A stretch of 64,000 bases of DNA from the NCBI RefSeq assembly GCF_000208865.1, contig NC_018397.1:2170001-2234000 (forward strand), given 5' to 3'. The stretch is from Neospora caninum Liverpool. Taxonomy: Eukaryota; Apicomplexa; Conoidasida; Eucoccidiorida; Sarcocystidae. A program made the position numbers and the translations under genes. Under the pieces are notes generated by a model. It was not told the DNA's origin. It saw nothing but the letters and a program-made list of their open reading frames with translations, and did not search any database. Every line of letters begins with the position of its first letter. The first letter of the stretch is position 1. Shown here in pieces: positions 44,960 through 56,914 of the stretch.

Positions 44960-47900
44960 ATGATAGTCAGGCTGTGCGGGCGGCTCTCGAGCCCCAGTAG
45001 GGCCGCCTCCATTCCCAGTCGCTCGTTTCGCTATCTGGCTCCCGACGCCATGGTCCCGCCGGGATCTTCCCGTTCGTTCCGCCTTTGTCTGTCGTCACAT
45101 GTCTCTCGACAGGCCCTGCTGTTTTTTACTCTGTCTGCCCTACCTTTCTTTCTGTGTCTTTCGTCCCTCACGCCTGGGTTGCCTTTGCCTGTCCAAGCGC
45201 TTCCACCGCGGTCGCGCCTCCGGCACTCCAGCGGACATTTAGAATCACCTTCATTGAGTCCTTCCGCGCGGATCTTCCTTGAGACGTCCGAACCTTACGA
45301 TTCCCCCGAAGACGATCTCCTCGAAGACGGCGATGATCTAGAACTCTCCGGATTGGCCGACGATGCATATCGCACGGCTGGAGGCATTCGCGGTACCGCC
45401 GGTTCGGGTGGAGATCCGGCAGACGCGGATGTGACAGCTTTGCCGGGTCCCGTGTTGCCCGCGTCAGACGCAGGCACAGAAACTACACCTCCCAATGATG
45501 TCTCTGCCTTTCCATCGCGAAGCTTGCCAACGGAAGATGGCAGCCAAGGTAGGGATTTACGAGCGTCACTGTTTCTACTCGACGATCGTGGTGCCCCTGT
45601 GGGGTTGTCCCTCGTCGAGATTATAAGGAAGGCACTTGAAATCCCAGGGAACTGGCATCGCGCTGAGACGCTTGGTTTCTTTCGAATAGTTGCGAAATTC
45701 TCATCCTGAGTGAAGTTGTACAATGAATACGCAGTGCTGTGCATTAGGCAATGCTCCCACTGGCCACAACGGTGAAGCCCCCCGAGCCATCAAGCTTGAA
45801 AAACTCAGTGTCCGTTTCCAAGCCGAAATCCAGAGGTCACATCAGAACAGGACTCTGTGAAAGTCGCTGCCTAACGTATATCACAGATCGGAGTGGTTGT
45901 GAAATTCGTCTCGCTCGGCCGCAAGTTGGTGCCCAATGCAAATCTCTCTTCTGATGAACGTGTCGCCTGTCGATCGTTTCGGCAAGCAGCTGAAAGACAC
46001 TTTGAAATCCACATGTGGATCATGTTGTAAAGGGTCACGTTGGTGAGGATCCCAGCTTTGTTGGCGAAACAGACTCTCTTTGCAATACAACGGATGAAAA
46101 TCTACGTTTTGTACATGCTGGGAAACGTACTATCTTCTCTATTTGCTTGGGGCAAAACCAACAGTGCGTCTTTTCTTTGCAAATAAGTGAGATACGGCAG
46201 GCATTCGGAAAGGAGTGCCGGGAGGTTCAGCCTTTGAGCAATCTCAAACCCTGGTCCGTGCTTGGGCCAAGCTTTGTTGCCTTCTTCGGCAAGCGCCACG
46301 CTGCTCCGCCAAAGTTCATTTGTGGCCGCAGCCAACGGCGTCATGGCGGTTTTCAGTGCTCTTCTTGTATACATCTTGTGTTCCCATCTTTCTCCTGTAT
46401 GTGCGTAGATATCAACAATCTGGATGCCAAAGCGGACGCGCTGTCGGGGATTGGGTCTGATGGCAAACTCAACGATTATGACATTGACCTCGGCCCGACG
46501 GCGTATGAGAAAATCAAAATGAGTCAAGAAATTGCGCGCGGAGCAGCAGAAGAGGCCATCCCGAGCGGTCCAGAAAACACGCCCTCCGTTGAATCTGACG
46601 GTGATGTGTCTGAAGGCGTCGGCGGCCAGGCGAAAGAGAAAGCGAAGTCAAGTAACAGCCTGGAAAAAGAAGTTGCGCTCCCTGAAGCAGCCGAAGGCTC
46701 ACCGTGCACAAAAGCCTCTGTAGAGACTCGCCTTAAGGAAATCGGGTGTCCTTTACAACTCACGAACAAACACTTCGCACTCGACTACAAACAGTAAGTT
46801 AGATGTCTATGTTTGAGAAGTAAACCTCCCAACTTTGTCGAATATCGTGAGACTGTAGCAGTCACCTGGTATTCGAACAATAATTCTGGTTGCACTTTGG
46901 AGCAATCCAAAGACACAGACATCGGGAAGACGATGCTGCGAATACTTTTCGCGGAGTCGAGTCAATACCGTTTTTCAAATAGGAAGTTTACTTTGGTACT
47001 ACGCTGCCCATAAAGGTCAGGGTCTATGCAGTCGTTCCAGGGCGGAATACTGCAGTAAGCAACCCCACCTACCCGGGAATCAGACTCTAGAAGAAGCTTC
47101 TTGGGCTGTTCGGCACGAGAATGGAGAATCGTCGACCAGATGCAGGGAATGGGCTCGGAGCGTCTATTCGCTGTAACTGGCTTTTGGTCTGCCTCTTCTT
47201 TGCACTCAGAGGAGTCCGCATCAAGGGTCGCGAGTTTAGAGAGGAGAGAGCGTCGAAAGTTGCCTACGTGCCTCAAGCTGTCTCTGAAGCCCCCTCGTAC
47301 GAACCTCTCGCGGGCATCGTCCTCGTTGCTGATATCGATGAGCCGGGGATCGGATCTGACGTACGCCTGTTGCATCTGGTCGTCCGTCCAAGCGTGTGCG
47401 AAGAAAAGGGAGCAGAGCGCTGTACAATCCCGTATCTGCTTCCTCCCGTCCCAGTTGGTGAGTCTGGGTTGTATAAAATTTGTCCTAGTTTGCTGTATGT
47501 TGTCCGACCGTTTTTACTGTGGCCTGACGTGTTCGCGTGTAGTGTCAGCGACAAAGGGTACTTGAATCCCGAAAGTGGTCGAATACTCTCAACCACACTC
47601 AGCTAGGCCCCCTCTGAGGTCGGTTACCCGTGTCTGTTTTCCTTGCTTCAATCAAATACCCGTATGATCGGTGTAGCCTTTTGGTGACAAGTTTCATCTC
47701 GAAAACGTATAATCAAGAGCAGTATTCTTACACAGATTTTGCTTTTTTGGGTCCTCGTACCGTATCGACGGAACACTTTTGGACGCGGTGCTGTATTCGT
47801 ATCCTTTTCAACTTTTCAGCGGAACCGGCGCACCGAATCGTAGCTCTGGGTTTCGATTCACCAACGGGAAAGCGTTTTAAAATCACGGAGGTCTTGAAGC

Positions 47901-49066
47901 TTATTCAGCAGAAACCTCAAGATGTCGACCTTCGACGTAAGTGGTTGAGATACCAGCAGTCGGCACCCCGTCATCTGCACGGATGCGATTCGCTGGGGGC
48001 TTAAATCCCTGCTTCCCTAGTTCGCTTCCATTTCGTGTCGCTCGGGTTGTGCCTTGGCCAGAAAATAGGTTGATGCGAATCCGCGTACTAGTTATATTAC
48101 TGATGGCTGACCTGCCAGCCTCCCCCGCCAATGTCCACCGACGACGTAGCGGCGTAATTTCGTTTGCTCCACGCGGCGAGCGTCTTGCAGTACCGTGTGT
48201 CAGACACTTGCGCAGGCTTGGTTTTATCGAGACAAAAATCGCGGGAAACTTCTGTTGTACTACTGCACACCAGCCTCCGGAGAAAAATGGGATCTACTGT
48301 CTTGGTCAGTATAAGTTTTCTTCCCTCGTGTCATGCTGATCGAAGGCAACTAGCGATATCCGTTATACATTTTTTCCCATATCATGCGCATCTGCTGCCC
48401 GCTTTTCCTCGTAGGTGTCTCTCTTTCAAGACTCATCGAAGAAAACGCCGAATTCTTTCGCGTCAACACTGGGACCACCGCCTCCCCTTCTTGGAACGTT
48501 TTCAAGGTAAACGATACGTGTTTTCTGAAATAATGTACTTCGGTCTACGCTACGGCGTACACGTTTCGTGCGGTGTATTGCCTCGTTGTCCCTTCGGTTT
48601 CAGTCGATGGGTTAAAACTGTTTGACACCTTGCGTCTGCGCTGGCGACTTTTCAAAGCACTCTTTCATGTCCTGCGGTAGTAAAAGGGCGTTGATTGCTG
48701 TAAGAGTGTGACATGCGGAGCAGCAAGATTGCGCATGTGGATGTGGCAATGCAGGTTTATAACGCGGGGCAGGCCGTGTCTTCTGGGGAAGGATCGAAAG
48801 CTCTTTCCGCCGTAGATGTGCCCAGTAACGAAGTGTCGAAGGACGCCGGCTCGGAGAAGCAAGCAACTGAAACTGCCGAGGCCCACGAAACCGAAGGTGA
48901 TGGCGCAACGAAACCGGAGTTCGGCGGGTATTCTCCAGGTTCTGGGGGCCAACTTAAGCCTTCGACTATTTTTGGCTACGTGCTCGGGAGTTTGCTTGTC
49001 ATTGCCGTGTTCGTCGGCATTGTCGTTGTCACATCGGACTGTGTCTCCGGAGCTACAAAGAGCTGA
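44960..49066 (+). CDS. Hypothetical secreted/type I membrane protein (seven exons)
   Basis: Exons 44960-45548, 46409-46793, 47210-47457, 47820-47936, 48119-48304, 48415-48506 and 48755-49066 have GT-AG borders and agree in phase at all six junctions, giving 1929 nt (642 residues). The start context is AGGAAAATGA; a second in-frame ATG at 45050 would bring the hydrophobic signal segment (LLFFTLSALPFFLCLSSL) closer to the N-terminus. Residues about 100-330 are acidic and probably disordered. Exons 3-4 encode a more ordered part (AGIVLVADIDEPGIGSD, HRIVALGFDSPTGKRF). The C-terminus has one membrane span (about 608-631, TIFGYVLGSLLVIAVFVGIV) and a short tail. No known domain was recognised; the layout fits a dense-granule, surface or endomembrane protein, which is inference. 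Exon 5 could instead start at an acceptor near 48189. Confidence 0.65.
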
Positions 49067-51077
49067 TCGCTATTTGACCCTTGAACTGCCTGTGCAAGAA
49101 CATATATATATATATATATATTGAACCGCTGACTGGCGAATTCCAACACGTTTTAGTGCCGCAAGCGCATTGCTGTCGAGCGGTTCTTTTTACTGCACCC
49201 GGTGGACAGTGGAGCGTGCACGCAGGAGCGGCTCTCATTTTGTTTTGTGCCATGAAATGTCGCTGGTGGCAATTTTCTTTGGAAATGCTTCAGCTGTACC
49301 TGCAAACCAAGGCAGTGCTTCACAGCTTGCACTCTCCCTCTCCTGAAAGTGCATGAAAATATATTTGCTGCCCTATGGTGCCTTTGACTTCGTGGGGAAA
49401 CTTTCTTGTTGGTAGGCTTCCCCATATTACGACATTGGTCGACTGCCACTAACGCACGCGCGAGGTGCACGGAAGAAAACACGTGTTCACATGTCGAGGA
49501 AGTTATCCAGGAGAGGGATCAACGAGAGTAGATTGGCTCATTACAGGCAATACGTTCTTGCGGATTCCGCTGGACCATTCTAGTGTTCCAAGACGGCCAA
49601 TGTGGTATCTAGTTAGCCGGTAGACCAGTGACAGCAGCGTATCTTAACGGCTTCACCTACAGTTGCAGCAGCCTCTGGCAGCGAAGGAAAAGGGAGCACG
49701 GGTGTCTAGATTAACACTGCCTGGGAAACACGGATGTTCTGCTGGTGCAAACGAGGTAGGTACTTCTCACAGAGTATGTTGATTGGGTATGGAATCTCTG
49801 CTGCGTGAAAGATGGCCACTAATGAAACGACACCCATCGAATATAGAGAGTTTGAATGTCGACGACACACCGCCAGCATGATCTAACGAATGTTTGCTTC
49901 TATCGACATGGCGTGGACCATAATGGTTTTGTCGTCGGCGAGAGGCAGCTGCATTTTTGTTGGACGGCATCGCTGAATTTGGCATTGTCCTGCACGCTAA
50001 TGGTTACGCCTGATGGCAGCGCTATAGGCAGCCAACATACAGTTGCACGGGTTTTACATCGGCGAACACCAAGTAATGAAGATTGCCGCAATGGCGGCTC
50101 ACGGCGTGCTTGTTAATGGGAGAGTGGACCCCTCTGATTCATTGTTTGAGTCAGTGTCAACCCAGTGTTGCCGCGAAAAATAAGAATTTTCGTGTGTGGG
50201 CGAATGTCATGTTCATGCGCTGACGGTAACCCGATCGGTAGTAAGTCGGCTGTCGACTGAAGTGAGAGGCTGCCATTATTCTAACAGCCCAGGAGACGCC
50301 AACTCTGGTTATGACCACACAAAATGTGGAAGTGTGTAAACGAGCAGAATGTCCGATTCGTGCACGCAATTGCTAGGGCAATGCACGGTTGCCGCGGGGC
50401 AGGTTGGTTTTCAAGATAAGCATACTAATCCTTGACACAATCGTCAGGTTGGTCGCGTCGTAGCCAATAAATCGTTGAGCCACCGCGGTCTCTTCAGCCA
50501 CAGATATATCCCACGATAAAGTGAATCTGCTGTGAAATGCTTCTCTATTCAGAGATCTACCGACAGATGGAAAAGAGCTTCGCTGTTTTTTAAGCTAACA
50601 CTTGTTCGACCCAACGCGACTTCTGTTGTGTATTAAGCACAACCATTGTCATTTCCGCTTCAACAACCTTCTTTATTTTCTGTACATGTCGCGGGCCAAA
50701 AACAAGTGGCGTTGGTCGCATGAAAACAGAAGAAGAAGAGAGTCAATTTGCCTCGACACACTAACCACAGAAGCGCAAAGCCGAAGCGTGCCTGCGGAGA
50801 AGCCGTGGTTATACGTTAACCTCGTTGAGGAGACGAATCAAAGGGTTGAACATCTCCGTCGGTCTTTGGATGGTCTATGCTCGTTCACCGACAAGAACTT
50901 GATGGCATCACTCTGAATCTCATTAACACCTGAAAACAGCGTGGGGGGGGGGGGTGCGAACGGATGAGATGTACCCACGCACTGTCTCGTTTTGGGGAAG
51001 TGGATTCGGTTGACAGATTTTCTTCTCTGTAAAAGTCAACACCCTTTTCCCTATTCTGGAGCTACGTGGCTCGTCAG
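49067..51077. other. Stretch with only unlinked exon candidates
   Basis: Contains a TA repeat at about 49102-49122 directly after the previous stop codon. A possible plus-strand exon near 50730-50916 contains PAEKPWLYVNLVEETNQRVE and has no clear donor. A G run lies at about 50942-50955. The exon candidate may belong to the gene whose 3' exons start near 51078. Confidence 0.35.
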
Positions 51078-51942
51078 TTACTCGATAATCTCTTTGACGT
51101 CTTACTCGACTGTACAAATAAAGAAAAGATGGACCGCCAAGGGCCAATACGCTTTGCGACTTGCACGACTTCCTGGCAAATGTACAAACAACTTCTGCCG
51201 ACGGCTATTTCCCATTGCATTGGCATCCTGCTTCAGGTCGGGGGCGTTCTTCTCTTTTGCCAGGCTGCAGCAACTGGGTAAGCCTCTCGCAAGGTGATGA
51301 GTTAATCCAAGAGTTCCCTTTTTCGGCGACATACCCGGTTTCAACACGCCCTGGACAACATGCGCGGAGGCGCAGGAATTGCCGGTTTTTGGCTGTCACG
51401 AAAAAGACCTCGGATACCGAAACGGGCGGCCTGACTGATCACTATTCAGAATCATCAGTTCAGGCTAGCAGCCGAATTCAGCGTCGTTACTCCTTTGGAA
51501 TAGGAGCTTTAGTTTTTACCGAGTCGCAGTCCCTGTCGGATCACTTAATCACCTGCACACGGAAGGGAACGTCAGTTTCTGTTCTGTCCACTAAGGAGCG
51601 TCCTGCGGCCGAGATCTTCAAACTGTGGACATCCACTGATACTGCACACGAAACAAAGGTACACATCGCGGAGGCTCGCCGCACGGATCACGCTGTGCTC
51701 TCCCCTGCACCGGTGTACCTTCCTTGCTTGTTAACAGGACGGAGCAACAGCCACCGATTGCTCCTCCAGTAACCGTTTCTCCGTCGGGCGGCACGATTGG
51801 TATCTTGGTTATTATGTTGATCGGTTCAGTCTTGGCCACATGGTGCAACTGGCACCTCTGGTTCACACGGAGACTCTACGCTGTACCGAGGACTGAAGGC
51901 TCACGCATTACCCGGTCCAGCGGAGAGTGGGCGATTCAATAA
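51078..51942 (+). CDS. Hypothetical protein, 3' exons, with two possible C-termini
   Basis: No family recognised. Exon candidates are 51078-51277 (contains DNLFDVLLDCTNKEKMD, GTAAGC donor) and 51376-51658 (contains RRYSFGIGALVFTESQSLSD, GTACAC donor). They join in phase through GG|G. The last exon is ambiguous. From the best acceptor (TTAACAG, exon from 51738) phase 0 reads 52 residues containing GRHDWYLGYYVDRFSLGH and stops at 51896. From a weaker acceptor six or seven bases further on (exon from 51745) the other frame encodes a membrane span, TIGILVIMLIGSVLATW, and stops at 51942. The 5' end is missing. Confidence 0.4.
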
Positions 51943-52260
51943 ACCAACAGAGCCTCATGAACGTGAGAAGAGCGACAAAAGAGGCAAATCAAGAGCTGCT
52001 CATCCCAAAAGAGGACTAGCATCATAATCTCAGACGTGGCGTGGATCTGGGCGGCTGCTTCCGCTCTCGGGGTCCTCTGTTGCTATGAGAGGAAACTAAG
52101 CGCCGGGAGTGGCGCACTTGGTCGCACGGACATGCGTCGACCTTCAAATACCCCACCGGCCGGGTTCTCTGCGAGTTCCTTCTCCTAGTTGCTACTGCAC
52201 CGATACCCCGTATTTGCAGTTTCCCGTCTACAAGTTGCATGCTTTTTCTGCGGTTCGCAG

Positions 52261-52776
52261 AATTCCACGGTGACGTATATATCGAGTCCTACCCTATGTG
52301 GCTGCAGGGCTCCATGCAAATTTAGACAGTGCGTGGAGTGTTCTGTTCCAGGTATGTCCATGCACTTTTTTGAGAATCACGTGTAGGGATTCCCCTCTCA
52401 TACAACAGTTCGCATGTGTCTAGCAGGCCGCACACGCGCCGCACTGTCGTACCCATTTGGGACGTTCCAGTCAGTCTTCTTGGATGACTGACAGTTCCTC
52501 CATGCCACGCAAGACAAAAGTTCTCCTTTGTCCTCAGTCGGCGACGTGGAGCTACCAGCTAGATGTAAAGGAATCCGCTGGGGCATGTTCTTGCACTAAC
52601 ACCCACACCACACGTCTCCCGCAGATGAGCAACTTTTCGTGCGAGATCATAGGCCACGTCACATCTGCGTCTTTGTGCCAGAAGGGTGGGCTGGCTTGCG
52701 CTTATCCTACTCTTTCCCGTGGAGAAGTGATTCTCCAGGTCCTACGGAGCCACATATTGGCCACGGAAATGCCTGA
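52261..52776 (+). CDS. Hypothetical cysteine-containing exons, partial gene
   Basis: Three short exons, 52261-52351, 52538-52564 and 52625-52776, agree in phase and end at TGA. The first follows a clear CTGCGGTTCGCAG acceptor and encodes PTLCGCRAPCKFRQCVECSV. The third follows a good polypyrimidine acceptor and encodes RPRHICVFVPEGWAGLRL. The middle 27-nt exon is the least certain. The exons could be the end of the preceding gene or a separate gene; no start codon was found. No known domain. Confidence 0.3.
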
Positions 52777-53788
52777 GTGGTCCACAGCGGAATACGCATC
52801 ACGCTACGAGTGGGTACTTTGTCACTGTGTGCGACGGTGATCAAACAGATGTGACTACTTCCCATGATGTCGCTTGCCTTCGCTAAATGTGGCATAATGC
52901 AACGAAAACGCGTGTGCACTCGCAAGCGGAAGTATTTCTAGGAGACACGTTCGGTAGCCGGTTGTACCGACAAACGAGGAGACGCGTTACAATATTCCAC
53001 GAGACTCGGTCTTCACGCGCGACAAACGACAGAAAAGAAACAGCTCCCTGGAGCAGGAGCAACTTGAACTTTTCTTCAATCCTTGAAACGCGCGCTGCAA
53101 TGGAGCACTCGGAATCGCGAGAGACCGACCGAGCAGGTGGTCCGGGGAAGATGGGAAGGGCAGCACAGTTCCGTTTTTATGCAAATTAGACCATCCTATG
53201 TTTTAACGAAGTTGTTGAAAAAAGTTTTCCCTCACGACAAATGGGTGTTCTTCCCTGCATCATAGTGGAACAGGTTCCATCCGGTCTCGTAGCGGTGCCC
53301 ATGCTGCAAAGCGGGAAACACGCAGCAAGAAACAGCGAAACTAAGGTCGTGCTGGCACGACTTCAAAAGGACACTCCCGCGAATCCCAAGTGAATTTACA
53401 ATGTCAGTGGCTTTGTCAGGTGTACCCTACGATTGAGCGAACCCGGCCCGCGCCTCTGAGCGGCAAAGCTAGCTCCAAGGGGGTTGTTCTCACATCAGAA
53501 GAAATCCGCGTGAGGAGTCGACACTAGCTCCCCCAAGACTACGTACTCTGAGCTCTAACCACGCTGCCACTCAACGCACGTGACTGAAGACCATGGATAA
53601 TCTCTGTCTCTGCGAACACAACTCGTATCAGGGTCAGGATCTTCGAGATCCGACTGCACCTCTCGATATGAATGCATTGGTGCCACGGTTGCTTGGAAGC
53701 TGCCTTAGGAGTGTGACTTTGCAACCGTAGATGAATTCTCACGCATCCGCGACTCGAACAAAGTTTCTGTTGGTCTGAAGCCTCAATA
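52777..53788. other. Stretch with no supported gene
   Basis: About 1 kb with short ORFs on both strands, none with motif or exon support. It probably includes the 3' ends of the flanking convergent genes. Confidence 0.4.
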
Positions 53789-54422
53789 TTAATGATCCTT
53801 CATAGAGCATACATGAATGCTGCCACTAGCCATCTCCCTTGTTTCCACGCATGACGCGGGAAAAGGCAAGGTCATTCTGGTCAGCTGCAAGGGCGGTAAA
53901 AAATGGAAATTGTGCCTGTGGCACGGCCAAGCGTGTCACTAGGTTGTTGGCGAGGGTGGTACGCCTAACCCATATCGGTTTAGGGAGCGCTGGAGGGATC
54001 AGATACGAAGGCGTAAAGATAGTAGATATGGCCACAACTAGCTGGAGGCGACGACAGCTCTCATCCACAGCTCCCTCGGTTTCCTTTAGGCTTACTTCGC
54101 TGTAGTATTTGCTCAGTTCGAGCTTCGTGTGGATGCAAGGGACGGCGACAAGCAGCACGCAGAGAGCAATGATGCCTTTTGTAGGGTTCTTCTCGACTCC
54201 CGGTTGCACATTCGTCGCCTGGTTGCAGATTTCAGTCTGGTACTGAGTCGGGCGGGGCTTGGCAACGAGCATCTGAACGGTGTTGTCGGCCAAGCTAGCC
54301 TTGCTGCTGAAATATCGGCTCCGCAGACTCTGGAGAGAAGACGACACCGCACTGCGTGCCGCCCCCGAGCAGGCAGGACGCAGGAGTGCCCGGGCAGCTG
54401 CTACAGCGGCTTCACCCAGCAT
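53789..54422 (-). CDS. Small hypothetical protein with a mitochondrial-type presequence and one membrane span
   Basis: The start at 54422 has the context GACAAAATGC. Residues 1-40 are rich in Ala, Arg and Ser without acidic residues after the first few (LRSRYFSSKASLA), as in a mitochondrial targeting peptide. A single hydrophobic span, GIIALCVLLVAVPCI, lies near residues 85-99, followed by HTKLELSKYYSE. A strong donor (GAA|GTAAGC at 54095) and a strong acceptor (CGCCCTTGCAG at 53885) define a possible second exon, 53884-53789, giving 140 residues. Without splicing the frame stays open to 53826 and gives 199 residues. Size and layout resemble small subunits of coccidian respiratory or ATP synthase complexes, which is inference only. 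Confidence 0.55.
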
Positions 54423-56914
54423 TTTGTCGGCCGAAGAGAAAAGTAAGCGGCACGCAATTTTGGTAAGAAGCAAAACTACATCCAAGGCGCCCCTTCCTGA
54501 ACTGTGGAAACTGTCGGAAGGGATGACCTCGTGTGTACCGAGGATAAGCTATCGAAATCGACGCGGAAGAAAACCACCGCCGTGGACAGGGCACAATTGG
54601 CGAATTCGAGGCTGTGATTACAAGCCGGACTCTTATCCACCTTTATGTGACTGGTCTTGTTCACCTAGAATGCGTTTCTCAGAATGCAACCGCATGCAAA
54701 GGGTAACAGAAAATCCTGGCCAACGGCAGATTCGATTTTTACTAGAGCGCCGGTGTCTCACTTTCGCTCGCCGTTTATTCGGTCGCTCTCTGGGTTCCTA
54801 GTACCCCGGGTTGTGCATCCCTGTTCAGCAGCATCAGCATCCACAATAACTCCCTGGCTTAGCATTTTCTCTTCTCCTAATGCGCAGCTTTCTCAGTTTC
54901 ACGGCCGATGACTTCGGTAGGAAGCTTCGCAACTGTTCAGGGGAGTCTTGGTCCATCAGGAACTTGCGGCGGGACCGGGCTAGGACGAACGGAAAGCAGT
55001 TACAGCTGGAACACGCGAAGTCCACCACGCCACGAAATCGTGAAGCGCCGCCGTCAGTCTAGCGTTTGTTCAATACTCATATATTTGTATTGCGCTGCAG
55101 TGTTAGCCGAGAGAATTGAGGAGTGGAAAGCGATAGGAAGCCTGGCCGCAGCATGTCCTCCGCATACGCTCTTGTAGAGTGACTGATCGCCAAGCAGAGA
55201 ACATGTTTGAAGGAACGAGACACGCTAGCCGGTTGGTTTCTCGTATTTGTGAAAAGGAACACATCCAATCTCACTCTGCGGATGACGAGAGCGTTCCTCT
55301 TCGTCCCGTCTCCATTTCGAGCCGTAGACGACGTGGTCTGTTCCCGGTTCTGATCCGTGTGCTGTTCTGTCAATCTCGGGTTCATCTTCGTGTCGGGAAC
55401 AACACTAGAGAAGCTTTGCCTTCCTTCTTGTCAGAACTGTGTACAAATCTTGAGGGGGCATGGCATCCCGCTTTGCCGTCAGCAAAGAGTAGGTATTAGA
55501 CCCGGGGACTGGCAGCGAAGAACGACACATTGCTAGACGGAGCAGCGTACTGTCGCTGTTTCCTTGTTGGGAACGGAGACCGTTGTGGTTCTGCCTGTTT
55601 AATTCCTTCCATCCTTCAAGGCTAGATAGGAAGCCCGTTAACTCCCCTATGATCCTATGCTTTTTTTTTGGTTCGTTCTCAAGAGATTCAGAGCGACCTC
55701 GGTCTACAGACAGTTCCAGTGACATGTAGAACTAGACGTTTGCACCGTAAACATGAAACAGTTCGTGCCCACAATTATCGTGCAGATTTACCTCGATCGC
55801 ATGGAGGAAAGTTGCTTTCTGCAGTTGTGAACTGAGTTGTCGTACAAAGGCACAGAGCTAAAGTAGAGGAGACACTTCTTGAGGATTTGGGGGCATCAAC
55901 GTCGGATCGAACGGTCGTTTTATGTTTCTTTGCTGATCAACATACGCGCGCGTTTGAATTCCTGTAAGTACGGAAAGCTGTGTCCCCCTTGAAAAAGTTA
56001 GGATGCCGTTAACTCTTGCTGACAGATAAACGGAGACTATGAGGAAAAAAAGTACTCCCCAGAAAAAGGTAGTTTGTATAAACCTAGGAATCCCATTTTA
56101 TAATGTGTAAAAATACACATAAAATGGGATTCCTAGGTTTATAGACTGTATAACTGGAGTTATAGTTATTTAACTACCGCTTGGAGGAAGACGAGACACG
56201 GCACTCTCCAAATTTTTTGTGACGAAAGATGGAACAGGCTAGTAGCAGAAAGCTGCGCTTCCCCCGTCCCACCATAAGTCTCCGCTGGACGTTTTCAAGC
56301 GAATCTTGAGCAGGCCTTTGTGAAGTTTTTTTTCGCTTCCGCACTCACTCAGTCTCAGGAGGACAGTGCTACTAGTGGCATGCCCTGTTTTCCTCTCTAC
56401 TGCTTCAGAACTGTTCTCAGGGAAGCTAATTCAAGACACAAGTTGGTTAAAACCGTTCGTTGCGACAAACCAATTCTGACGAAATGCCTGGGATGCGCTG
56501 CGATAGGCTCCCTCCTCGCGACAACGGCCCATCCTGTGTTCTGGCTTTTCCTTCTGCTCAACACAGCTCTTAAACAACTCTACAGATGAAGCATTCATCG
56601 CCAAAAATGCACAATGGAAAACGAATCGGGAAAACACGGAAAACACATATGCACGCGCAGAAGCGCCAAATCAGTAGGTACGTACATACGATATCCATAT
56701 CTTCATCCACACAAATACACTCCTTGACAGATGCATGCCGCCATGCTGCCTCTTAAACTGCTGTATCAGGAAGGAACACGCATATGCATAAATGCAGCTG
56801 TACAAATATACCCATACACGGATCTATTTATACATTTCAATAGACACGCTTCAGTTTATGTCGCAACTCTTGCTCAACTCCGATGTTCTGGCTGCTCGGA
56901 TCTGCTCTTTCCGG
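54423..56914. other. Stretch with unlinked exon candidates and a hairpin
   Basis: Plus-strand open segments around 54890-55180 and 55180-55499 (the latter containing GLFPVLIRVLFCQSRVHL) may be exons but have no consistent joins. The right half has A/T-rich DNA, including the hairpin at 56077-56143. No recognised gene. Confidence 0.35.
56077..56143. repeat. Perfect 25-bp inverted repeat with a 17-nt centre
   Basis: Arms 56077-56101 and 56119-56143 are exact reverse complements (core ATGGGATTCCTAGGTTTATA). The centre contains a second small stem, GTGTA/TACAC. The core recurs as a direct copy at 27625-27645 next to the cox1 fragment, which suggests an organelle-derived or dispersed repeat. Confidence 0.85.
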
